From Basipetospora chlamydospora (taxonomy: Eukaryota > Ascomycota > Sordariomycetes > Microascales), in NCBI GenBank assembly GCA_001599675.1, contig BCHP01000005.1, forward strand, positions 2,389,040 through 2,453,039: a stretch of DNA of 64,000 nt, written 5' to 3'. Shown piece by piece: positions 41,816 to 52,693 of this stretch. A program made the translations under genes and the position numbers. Numbering within the stretch: position 1 is the first letter of the stretch; every line of letters starts with the position of its first letter. Below the pieces are notes generated by a model, which saw only the letters and a program-made list of their open reading frames with translations, was not told the DNA's origin and did not search any database.

Positions 41816-43023
41816 CTACGCGCGCTTGAAATACTTCGTCGTCACCAACACCTTGAATGACATCTCTGGGTCAAGCTTGGCCCTGGTCTCCGCATCCAGT
41901 GTGTCGACATGACGACGCAGAAATCGGGCCGTGGCCCAAGGCCCGAGCAGCTTCGGGTGCAAAAGAATACTTGCGCCGACGGCATCCAGCTCGTACCACG
42001 TATGACCGTACTCCTCCCACTTGGCCAGCTTCTTGCCTGTGACGAAGGAAAATAAAAGCCGCGTCAGTATTCTGCTCCGCGTCATCCTTCCAGCCAGCGA
42101 TAGGTTTCTAACATACCTTCCTGTCGCACCTTGATGGCGTTGGCGATCAGTTCGGACACGCCACTCCTCCAGTTCTTGGGAGCGTCCGCGCCGAGGTTGT
42201 CCTCATCGAGGTCGAGAAGGAAGTAAAACTCCTTGGCCTCGCGGAAGAAGAGAATCCATCTGCTGATCTCGCCATGAGGTAGGACATATACTGAGGTGCC
42301 ATCGCCCTGACGTTCGTGCTGGCAACCGAAGAAGCTGCGCTCCTCCGGCTGCCACCATAGCCCAACGTACTTCACCGACTTTCCGACCCGATCGTAGGCC
42401 CTATCCGGGTTGTGGAAATGAACCCCATGCCAACTCCAGTCCATGGGCGCTCCAGGCCGCATGCCGAAGTGGAACACGACGAGGGTTTTCTCCTGGTTGA
42501 AAGGATACTTGGCGTGCCTCTCCCAGAAGCGGGGGAACTTGGGCCTGTGCATGAGCGACTGGGAAGCCGACTTCGCATGGCGGTCGATGAGGCCCATCTC
42601 CACCCATTGCTTCGACGTCTGGATTCCCTTGCCCGCTGGGATGGTAGTGTAGGATGGGTACGTCGGACCCGGGTTGTTGAGAAAGTGGTGCGGAGTCAGG
42701 CGGAAGAAGGCCATGCCGGGGGTGAGCATGGCGGAGCGCCAGATCTCCTGGCGAATTTCAGAGGGAAGCCGGGTGTATGGCGCGAAAGCCTCCAGCTTAT
42801 GGCCCTCGGCTGGTTTGTCGCGAAGGTTCATTTGGCAAGCGAGTTGGACAAGCTCTTTGTTTTGATCGACAAGCCGGCCACTTTCAGCGCTCGGGTTGGC
42901 ACTAGCCTCGCCGGAGCTGACATGTATCGAGCTGCCGTAACCATTCTGATCGATCCCAGTGATGGTGTTACCTTGGTTTGCAGGTGTGCCACCGTAGGTT
43001 GGAATTCCAAGGTCAGGGTCCAT
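41816..43023 (-). CDS. 2EXR-domain protein, array copy B
   Basis: Exons 43023-42117 and 42036-41816 (intron GTATGT...TCACAG) give 375 aa. The N-terminus of about 85 aa is variable. The signature reads YTRLPSEIRQEIWRSAMLTP, followed by FFRLTPHHF, then VGKSVKYVGLWWQPEERSF and ISRWILFFREAKEFYFLLDL. The second exon is 221 nt, exactly as long as in copy A, and encodes WEEYGHTWYELDAVGASILL and ending MSFKVLVTTKYFKRA. The intron sits at the same place and phase as in the other three copies, so they come from duplication of one spliced gene. Function unknown. Confidence 0.86.
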
Positions 43024-43749
43024 TGTGATTGCTTTATATCCCTATCAATAGAAGTGGTCAACATTCGGCAAGCAGGGTGTATTCATGTAGTCAAAGCAAG
43101 AGGAGTGCTTTACTCTCTACTTTGAATCGTTCAATGTGTATTCATGTGCAGGAGACAAAGGGTGGCCAAAGTGACGATGAAAGTTGGTTCTGGGAAAGAG
43201 AAGTTCTGATGTCGAAATTTGAGATTGGGGCTTCGAGAATAATGTGAATGGGAGAATTCTTTTTGTCAATCGTGTGTGTGATGTTTATGGGAGTGCTTCG
43301 TCTTTTGAGCCTCGAGGCGAGCAGCTCCTTCCTTAACCAGCTCCTTCCAAACCCGAGCTATTAACCATGTAAGTCACGAGCACCTAGCAAATATTGGCAC
43401 TATGGAGTGGAGCACTACGTCGCTATGTACTTGTCGATGAACTGTTAACTTTCTGGGGAAATCTAACACGACCTAGGCCGGTAAACTAGATTCGTTATCC
43501 CAAGACTACTGGGCTCATACCGTGTGCTGACGGGTCTACTTCTCCTCCACAAACCAACCTAGAGTACCTCGATTTTATGAATACACTACCTCATCCCCAG
43601 GAGCCCCATGACATTTGGGGTCTCCTATAGAACCAGAAGTCCCTTTCAACTATGCTACTTGTTTCTCTGGTTACAAAGCGAAGGCCTGGCACCACGGTTC
43701 TCAGCCACATTACCTCTGTGCCTTCCTCTAACTGTCAGCGTTCGAGAAT
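43024..43749. other. Intergenic between array copies B and C
   Basis: Promoter of copy B and 3' side of copy C; no gene seen. Confidence 0.4.
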
Positions 43750-44902
43750 CTACCTGACAGGCTCGGCCTCCTTCTCCGACGGCTCCGCTTCTTTGTTCCG
43801 CTGCAGTGCGGTTGTGGTAACGAGGACCTTAAAACTCATGGCAGGATTGGTCCCTTCCATGGCCTCGGGTTCCAGGTGCTGGTAGAAAGCGCGAAAGGAC
43901 TGGGCCATCGCCCAAGGTTGCAAGCGCTTTGGGCTGGCCAGGGCCTCGGCGTCCTCGGCATCGACCTCGTACCACTTGAAGTGGCCGTCTTCCCATCGGT
44001 GGAGGTTCTTGGCTGTTTGTCGAGTGGCTCACGTTAGAAAACATCCTTTCGCAAGTGCAAGCAAGTGCAAGGCGGCTAAGAAAAGAGACTGGGGACTTCT
44101 TACCCTGCTGGAGACGGACGATCTCCTGGGTAAATTTCTCTACCACACCCGCCTTCATTCTCCCGGGCCCCCGGCGCCTCAGATCATTGGCCAACATGTG
44201 CACCATGATGTAGATCACCTCCGCGTCCCGGAAGTATCGGATGTAGGCCTTCGCTATGGCCTGGCACGGGGCGTGGTGCAGGCACTGCCATCTTCCAAGC
44301 CCCCGTGGGATCTCGTGACACTGCATCGAGGGAATACCGGCTAGTTCCATGAACGCCTGTTCGTGGCCTCTACACACCGCCCTGGCTGGCTGCCATCGGA
44401 GACCGACATACCGGACACCACGGCCAATGTTGTCGTAAACCGTGTCACGGTGCTCAGAAAAGGTTAAGTTCCACGGGTATGGCGCATGTTTGAGCGCCAA
44501 ATCCACAACAATCAGTGTGTTGTCGTAGGTGACGGCAGGGTTGTTGGCGGCCTTCTCAAAGGGTCGAAGCTCGCGCCGGAGCAGGATGCGCTGGACAGCC
44601 TCCTGTGCCTCGGGGCACGCCTCGACGAGCGAGGCCCATCCCTTGTAGGTGGGAATGCCACGTCCCTTCCTGGGCTTCAGGGCGGGGATCCGGAGGGGGC
44701 TCGTAAAATGTCTCGGCTTGAGGCTAAAGTAGGCGACCACTGGCAGGTGCAGGGCCTCAAGCCAGATTTGTTGTCGAATCTCGGGGGGCAGGCGGGGAAA
44801 GGGGTGGAAGACCTGGCCGATGGGCTGGATGTTTTCTGCGCCTCCGTCTGCGCCAGCAACAGGCGGGCCGTCGATCAGAATGGGTACGATCAAGTTGGAC
44901 AT
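43750..44902 (-). CDS. 2EXR-domain protein, array copy C
   Basis: Exons 44902-44104 and 44012-43750 give 353 aa. Without splicing the frame also stays open through the intron to 43829, but only the spliced reading restores the conserved C-terminal block. Signature: FHPFPRLPPEIRQQIWLEAL. Then IGRGVRYVGLRWQPARAV, a Cys/His-containing middle (CRGHEQAF, LHHAPCQAI), and IRYFRDAEVIYIMVHML. Exon 2 encodes WEDGHFKWYEVDAEDAEALA and MSFKVLVTTTALQ, plus an acidic tail (NKEAEPSEKEAEPVR) not found in A or B. Exon 1 is 799 nt, the same length as in copy D. Function unknown. Confidence 0.86.
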
Positions 44903-46969
44903 TTTCCTGCCACAAGCATGTGTTACGTTTGTCTTGTCGGAAAAATTTCTCCCGTCAGACGTATAGGCTACTTACCCAATGTGAATCTGAGTGGGTTGTT
45001 GGGAATGGGCAGGTAGGCGTTCGACAGGATGCTGTGTCGCGTAGTTTCCGTGAGTTCGCGGGTGATGGACGATGGACTCAATACTATAACCTGCTCTTTT
45101 TGGCGACCGCTGGTACTCAAAAATAAACGAAAAAGTGAGACCCTGGAAGCGCAATTATGGTTGCTGGTGGCAGCTAGACTTCGCCGGGGGGCCGCGGCTC
45201 ATGGGGTGGTTGAAGTTGGAAGCATCAATCGAGGTGTCGGGCTCGAGGGCTGGATATTTCTTCTGTGCCGATCCTTCTCCTGTTGCCTTCGGGCCTGGCT
45301 ATGCCGCCACTGACGGGAATTGGACTCGGGCGTTCTCCAGTCATTGGCTCCTTCTCCAGCCCATCAATACAGTCCGCCCATTCAGGTTCCTTGCTCACGG
45401 ATCGCCACACTAGACGGTACACAAACAGTCTGTCAGTTTTTTTGCTGAAGGGGTGACCATAGGTATTTCTTTTTGATGATTATGAGGACTAACTGCTAGA
45501 GGGAAAAACGGAGATATGTTTCCCTCTTTATGGCCTCCACCTGTCCTCTATCTGATCCAGAAGTTTCCGCATATATGTGAGTCATAACAAGAAGAGATGA
45601 AGAGGCGAGAAAAGCTCGCTAAAGAAGCGAACATATCGTGAAAACGACTGTGCAATGACAGCTTGTAACGGCTCGTGACGCATATAGCAAACGGCACCGA
45701 GGAGATTGTTGGATCAATGGTAATTATGGACACTGGTAAGACTAGGCTATCCCACTAACATGCACCCACATGGCAACGATGCCGACTCAGGCCCTTCGTA
45801 GTGGTCTCCTGGAGAAGCCATGCGGACTAGGTTGTCCGCACGTCCCGGAAATATGACGTGCACCTTGCCACGGAGCGTGTGGTGGGGTCCAGTCCATGCG
45901 TGTTGCACACCCACATCTGTTTGTTTCGGTAGCCCTGCAGATTTGCGCTGTAGTCGTCGCTGAGAATTCCAGACTGAAGAGCCGTTCAGAGCCAGTGCAC
46001 GAGTGTTCCTCTTCCTTCCACCAGAGCCGCACGCTTTGTCCTATGAACAGCTGCGTCGTGGACTGTGTTTTCGTGGGCGTCCGTCTCGAGCCGCTGCCAA
46101 CCTATCTGGAAGGTCTCATTCTGCGGTCATGATGCAAACCAAACAAGAGTCTCGTCTGGGTTTCGAAGAGGGGAAAAAAAAAACAGAAACACGCTTCCAT
46201 GGTTTGGTAAGTAGCGCCACGGCCATGGCGGTTTCCTTTGAAACGAAAGCCATCTCGAGGCCCTGATCTCACGCTGCTTTTTCCGAAATTCTTTCCGGTC
46301 TTTTGCCTTGAATGGGTCGACTGCAAGCCGGCAGGAAGTCACGTCAAGGAACCCAATCTCCAGTGATTGCGCTGCTTCGGCGTACATTCGACTCTGTCGG
46401 TCGAGCAGAAAGCGCCGGCAATCGGCAGAACTCGTTCGTTAGCGGTAGTGGTCCTTTGGCGACGCCGATGCCGGTGACATTTTGGTTCCCGCCGCTGCCT
46501 AGCCTCCAGTTGCTGGGAATGGGAGCACTCATGGTGCTTCTGGGGAAATTACAGGCTGAAAGAGCTAGGTTTGCCAGTCAAGGAGGACTCGTCCGAAGGA
46601 GACATCAGCCCCCGGTGCTATGAATCAGTGCCTTTTGACCGAGTGTACTTGTACTGGCTCCGGATTGGTCCTTCAGAGGTCCACGGCGAATCGGTTATGG
46701 AACCAATTATTCACTCTCCTAAGGCTACATACACTATCTTATGGAGAGCCTGTTTGCAAATGGAGACCCATGCGGGCGACCCATGCGGGCGACGCATTCA
46801 TCTCTCCACAAACAGAGCGAAACCCATGACCACCAAGGTACCTAGGCAACCCGGGCTGTTTCAACTTGTACTTTACAACCGGGCTTGTGTCAAACTTGAA
46901 ACGAAGGATGATATACCCTGCTGTCGCCTACGGCCCACGGAGATAACTGCGCCAAAGTGACCTCTCGCG
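44903..46969. other. Intergenic between array copies C and D
   Basis: Twice as long as the other gaps of the array. Open frames in it (for example plus 46571-46960) show no domain or coding bias. A tandem CCATGCGGGCGA pair occurs at about 46768-46791. A lost array member could have been here, but I see no remnant of the 2EXR or FKVLVT motifs. Confidence 0.35.
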
Positions 46970-48109
46970 TCAGATTTCTCTCGCTACCCTCGCCCTCTTC
47001 AGATAGCAGCCAGTGACCAGGACTTTGAACTCCATTTTGGGGTTCATCTCCGACTTCACGTCCGGGTGCAAGTCCTTGAGGAACAACCGCAGGGCCCGAG
47101 CAATATGCCAGGGGTAGAGAGACTTGTGAGCAAAGAGCGACTCGGCATCTTCAAAATCCGCCTCGTACCACGTCCAAGCGTAATCCTCCCACCTCTCGAG
47201 GCCCTTGGCTACGGAGAATTCTGTCAGATTTGAGGGCCTCTTGTGCCAAATTGAAAAGCGTCACCACGGATAAAAGCGTCACCACGCGTCGTGGGAGAAT
47301 ATCAGCATACCTCTCTGCGCTCGGACAATCTCGTTCGCGATGTGCTGCAGCACGCCCCTCTTGGTGTCCTTCTGGAACTTGCTCCGAATGTCCTTTGACA
47401 ATATGCTGCACATGAAGTATATGGTCTTTGCGTCCCGGAAATAAGAAAAGTATCGTCTCATCATGCCGAAACATGGACCGCGGATGCTGCAGAACCAAAT
47501 CCCAAGGTCCCTATTGTAGTTCTGCAGATGGTCCTTCCAGCGGTCATGGGCGAACTCGGAAAAACACCCCGTATGTCCAGCACACTGGTGCTCCTCGGGT
47601 TGCCACCAGAAGCCGACACGCTTCACCCCCGCACCGACCACGTTGTACGTCACATCTGCATCGCTGGTCCTATGGAACTGCTCCCAACCCCCCTCAAAGG
47701 CCCTTCCCGCGCAAAGATGGACGCCCAGGAGAGTTTCGTCCGGGCTCATAGGGTGCACCGAGTATGTGTTGAAGAGGAAACAGTCCTCCGACTGGTTCGT
47801 CACAAGGTCCACGCTGTCGGCAGCCTCTTGGTTCACCCACCGGATATCAACCCACTGTTCCCAAGCGGACTTCCAGATCCATTCCTTAGGTTCCAGCTTG
47901 TGCACATGAAAACCTAGATCGAACCTGCATGGGGCCAGGCCGATGAAGGTGATGCACGGCTGCAGCATTGCTTCTTGGTAAATTTGGTGCCGAATCTCAG
48001 GAGGCAGGCGTGGGAAGAGGTGGAACTCGCGGGCGGGGGCCGGGCTGTTGGCGCTGGCGGTATTGTCCCCCACGACTGGCGTATCGCTATGGGCAATGGG
48101 GGCGCTCAT
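46970..48109 (-). CDS. 2EXR-domain protein, array copy D
   Basis: Exons 48109-47311 and 47208-46970 (intron GTATGC...CCGTAG) give 345 aa. Signature: FHLFPRLPPEIRHQIYQEAM. Then VGAGVKRVGFWWQPEEHQC, and RYFSYFRDAKTIYFMCSIL near the exon end. Exon 2 encodes WEDYAWTWYEADFEDAESLF and MEFKVLVTGCYLKRA with a short basic tail. Its exon 1 (799 nt) equals that of copy C, and its spacing of motifs follows C more than A or B, suggesting two pairs of more recent duplicates. Function unknown. Confidence 0.86.
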
Positions 48110-49031
48110 CGTGTCAAGAAAAGAAAACTAGAGAATAAAAGAGGCCTGTTCGTCAGCAAAGACAGAAAACCAGAGATATCATCTATCAATCCCATCATGA
48201 CCTACCAATAGAGGATGTTTGGGCTGTGGGTAGTGACAGCGTACAACGCGGCGTGTAGATGTGAAGAGAAACACCTCTCTCGGCTTGGCTCGAGGAGGGA
48301 TATTTGGGCAAAAATTCAGATGTGAATGGGTAAAGGGCGAAGCTGCGGGTTTGAGAGGCGCAATTCAACCGAGCGGGATACGCTCAGAGGATGGGATAGC
48401 GTCGGAGTTTGAGAAGAGATCTGAATGACGGCGTGGGATGGGATGGGGAATTTATGTCGAGAGCGGACATTGTAGGTACCGTCTCTTGCCAAGCCAAGGA
48501 AAGTGTGAGTAGTGTGCTCAGGGTGTTGGTGGATGGGGAAGTCGGAATAGATGATTTGGAACAGCGGAAGGTGCGGACGTGGAAGTTGTTGATGTGGCAG
48601 TCGAGGTCCGAAGGCTGCCCTTGTCTTGCCGCTTTCCGACGCGACCTAGTGATTTTGGTACACGCCATATCCGCGCCTTCCTCCCACTTGGTGTACCATG
48701 TCTCCGCTCAAGTGTGGTACAGTGGATGGGCCTTCCTTGTCGGGCTTCCACAAGTATCCGGCGCGGCTGGGGGGTGATACTCTCCGCCTCCAAGTCGAAG
48801 TTAAGGCCCGAGAAATCGATGTATAGGTTTGAGGTGGGATCGGTATCAAAAGATCGGAGGGGATAGGTGGACTGGAGCACGCTACCAGTCCAATTCCTGA
48901 CTATCTTTTACGGATCTGTACATTGATACTCGGCTAAGTCGCTCGCACATGAGCCGTACGAGTGCTATCCGTTTCCCCTCGAATTAATTGAAGCATGAAG
49001 TCGGCGAGGCGTCCTTTAGTAGTCGGTATAA
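48110..49031. other. Intergenic, no supported gene
   Basis: Promoter of copy D and 3' side of the DUF6604 gene; nothing else seen. Confidence 0.4.
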
Positions 49032-51621
49032 CTACTCTGTCTCCACCTGAAACTCAATTGCAAAGCCCCTCTCAGTCTTCAAGGAGCGCAACACGGTACT
49101 GCCCCCTTGTGCCTCTAGCACCGCATCCATCGCCTCGGCGGCAAGTATCAGGCCCCTGGGGTCCGCCATCGTTAGGCCGGCGCCGGCCGCCTCCGCAAAG
49201 AGGTACCCCACAACGAACGGAAGCTGGTTCTCCTGCTCGAGGTAGGTGGCGCCCTGACTCTTTAAGAGGTGCTCGTGACACCCCTCCTTAACCGCACGCA
49301 GCATCTCCCAGGCCGAGCGGTGCATAGCGAGGTACGGGAACGCTAGCTCGACGGCCTCCGAGTTGAGGGCCAGCACCAGCGCCTTGACGAGCTCCTCCGG
49401 TCGCATCCGGTCCTCGGCCCCCTCAGAGCCCTTGTCCTTGCTCTTCTTCTTCTCTTTCTCCAACTCGAGGCGCTTCTCTCGGAGTTTTTGGGCGTCTTCG
49501 ACCTTGGCCATCATGAGCGTTCCCTCCTCGATGGAGCCCTCTGCCTCGAACTCGCTCCGCGAGATGATAGTGTCCACATGATCGGCGGTCCACTCCGCGC
49601 GCCCGTCCCCTCGGAGGTAACGATCCATGAACATCTCCGACACAGGTATGGTGCCCTTGATGGCCCGCGGCCCCGACTTGGAGGTGAGATCATCAATGCT
49701 GGCAATGGGCCGCTGCTGCTTCTTCCCGCCAAGTCTAGATGCCGACATACCCATTTGAAGGCAGAATCTCTTGTGGAACTGGTCCATGGTGGTGGGTCTG
49801 TTGCCCACGTAGAAGCTGTCGGGGCCAAGGTTGGCCTCGACGATGTCCATGTCGATCCAGACGTTTCTCAGGAGATTCTCATGCTGCAGGGCGTGGTACA
49901 ACTGCCCTGAGTACATGATGGAGCCCCACGCGTTGGCGACAGCGATTCCGATATCGTGTACCTCCGCGCGGATGTGGTAGACCATGAGGCCGGAAATGAC
50001 GGGGGACCTCTTGAGGATCCGGTGGCGGTCCATTAGGGGCGAGACCGGCGTTCGCGTCTTGTTCAAGTGACGCACCTTGGCCTCGTAAACCGGGTCATTG
50101 CTTATCAACTCAAGCTTCCTGATGCACTCACTCAAACCTCGGTCGTTCGTCTTGGGCCAGTTCCGAATCTTGAGGTTCTTGTGGAACTCGAGATGCCGCT
50201 CGAGGTCCTCACGCGCTAGAGTAATCTCCCTCAGCGCCTCCCTGCTGGCCCTTTCCGCGTCCTCTCGGAGAACGTGGTGAATGTCGAGGTAGATTTGGGC
50301 GGCGAATACTAGGTACATGGGGATCTCCCTCGTGATCCCCAGCTCCTTCATGCCGCGTAGGAACTCGTCTTGGACGGGGTATGAGGCGACCGCACGGTTG
50401 ACGGTGACGAGCTCGGTGAAGAACTCCATGAGCAGGACCCGGTCCTCGGCGTATTTCTGCGGGCCCGACTTGACGCTGCGGTCGCTCTTCGCGTCGTAAG
50501 ACCCGAACATACCCTCCTTGTACAGCGGCAGATTACCTGGCTGCAAGACGCTTCCGAAGGCCTCCAATCCGCGAAATGCATTTATCATTGCTAGGTCGCC
50601 GACTTCGTAGTGCTCGTAGTTGAGGTTGTCGTTGTGATTGTGCACGGTGTTAGCCTGTGTAGGTGGACTCCAGGGAAATACCTTTTGCCAGGCAGCAATA
50701 CAGGTAGGATCTCGATATCAGGACGGAAAGACCGTGACGTTTGATCAAGGGCTGGATCTCCTCAATCATGCCCCTCGCCAAGTCAATCGCCGTGTTCGTG
50801 GCAAGGGCAGCGGCTGCCAGATCGAAGTGCCGGTCGCGGTAGTTACCCCAGATCCACTGGACGGTACCCCTAACGCGGTCGATGTCGCTCATGAGCATGG
50901 TGAAGGCGAAAAGGGCTTCCCCGAAATCTGTCTGCTCCTCCGCCTCGTATGTGACTTCGTTCTCAGCATCGTAGGTGGACGGCCGAGGAGGTACCCTGGC
51001 GGGCGCATCGAGGAACTTCTTGGACGGTTGATGGACATTGAGCGCGGCGAACCGGTTCCTAAAGGCGGCCTCGCGGTCGGGGTCGGGCTCTTCATTCTGC
51101 GGGCCCGCGGCGGGGGTTGGCTCGGATGCGAACAGGGGGCTCAGGGTCTCGCGGACCTTCTTCAGGATGTCGACGAAATGTGAGTGGCGTGTGTCGGATT
51201 CGACATCGACTTCGGCGCCGTGCTCCACAAGATTCGAGCCAAAGCCGGATCGGGTCGAGATGACGCGGTCCAACGTAGATACGAGGGAGTCGGGGATGGA
51301 GAATGTGATGTCGCTGTTGCCGCCGTCCTGGCCCGAGGGAGCAGACGTCGCGATATGCTGTGCCAAAGGAACAAAATCGGAGATGGTGATGATGCGCTTA
51401 TTGGCGGTGGCCTCCTTCTTGGCGGGCTGCGATTTTGCGGCACGTCTCGCCTTACCTTTGAGGCGACCTGAAGGCTTGACAGGTGGTGTCGCCTCCGCTG
51501 CACGCGAGGTCGAAGGGGGTGCAAAGCCAGTCTTGCTGGCAGTGGAGGCCAATCAGGCCGCGACGGCGTTGGTGTCCTCCTTGTACTGCTGGTAAAGACT
51601 GATCAGGGCTTTTGGTAGCAT
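49032..51621 (-). pseudogene. DUF6604-domain gene, apparently broken by a nonsense codon and a frameshift
   Basis: The start at 51621 reads MLPKALISLYQQYKEDTNAV, the classic opening of fungal DUF6604 proteins. It is interrupted by TGA at 51555-51553, where the family has Trp (AA-stop-LASTASKTG, expected AAWLASTA). The frame then stays open for about 300 codons to a stop near 50650. The continuation, DNLNYEHYEVGDLAMINAF and on to 49032, is in another frame, so a frameshift lies at about 50648-50685. A 27-nt intron would not restore phase. A 79-nt intron from GTATTT to CGAAG would, but would remove residues that look conserved. If read through, the protein is about 860 aa, with AFTMLMSDIDRVRGTVQWIW in the first domain and a coiled Lys/Glu stretch (KLREKRLELEKEKKKSKDKG). 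Function unknown. Confidence 0.72.
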
Positions 51622-52665
51622 CTTGTTCAGAATCCCGGCTGATGCAGCCGATTGTGTGCGGAGTGTAGGATCACGAGGTGCCCTGGGAGAGAGGGGTGGT
51701 GGGAGGGGAAGAAGAAGTGGCGGTGAAGCTAAAACCGTGCGGGGTGCGCTGCACCAATACTCTTGAACGCTGCACTTACCTGTGTTACCTGCTTCTATCC
51801 GAAAACAAATCAATGGTTGCCTTGGGAGGATGTGTTACTATTCAACTCCATGGAAGGACGAGCTACGCTACGTCTTCACCCGGTTGAGACAAATCCCATC
51901 CGCCTCCTTGGCCACTACGAGTTCCTTGCGGCTAATATAAAATCCCTAGTCGCCTTGCAGACTTTACGGGTTTCAGACGTAACTATAGATTTAGACGGGT
52001 ATCCTTAACCTGCGCCATGTGAGTCCTAAGTCAGTGCGCCCCAAGTCCCCCGATCACCTACTCAGCCGCAAGCTTGAGCCTACACTGGCCCGCAGGTTCC
52101 CTCTTCTACTGAGAGTGAGTCTTTACAGTCGCTCCCATGGCGTCGCTGTACGGACCACTTCCAGGATGTGTCCTTTCCTCCTCCCTCGATGCGAGACTGC
52201 AGCTTCCGCAAGTGCTTCTATTCAGACTTCGGATCACGTGTTGCTCCATGCCTCCTGCGCGGCCGAACTTGGGTACTCAGCTCGTCGCAGGAAACCATGA
52301 ACCAACTCTGTTGCCATCTTCTCAGCCCGCTTCAGTTTCCTACCTCCTTCTCCGAGTCTCCCTTTCAGACCAGAATTAAGAGCATCGCTCTAGTACGCTG
52401 TAAGTCGCCATCCCTTAATTTGATTAGTTGATTTTACGAGTGTGTTAGAGGTCCGCCACGGGTGATAGACCTCGCCTTTAGTGATAGACCTTATTATATA
52501 GTCGCCACTTCGTGGCGGGGTGTTAAGGTAGAGGCCCTATTCTTATAACGAAGAGTAGGGAGCTGGTAGAAAGCTAGGACGCTCGGACCTACGGCCATCG
52601 CGATGGACGGGATACCTAGAGTTAGGATATATTAGTTAGCTGGGAGTCATATTTACGCGATTAGG

Positions 52666-52693
52666 AAAAAAAAAAAAAAAAAAAAAAAAAAAA
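52666..52693 (+). repeat. Poly(A) tract, 28 nt
   Basis: An uninterrupted run of 28 A residues ends a TA-rich segment; this could be the poly(A) tail of a retroposed element on the plus strand, or a simple slippage repeat. Confidence 0.7.

Noticed and set aside
44903..46969. Fifth 2EXR pseudogene in the wider gap
   Set aside because: No trace of the PPEIR signature, WWQP block or FKVLVT motif in any frame.
50655..50685. 27-nt intron in the DUF6604 gene
   Set aside because: Too short for a fungal intron and its splicing yields GGC-TAA, a stop.
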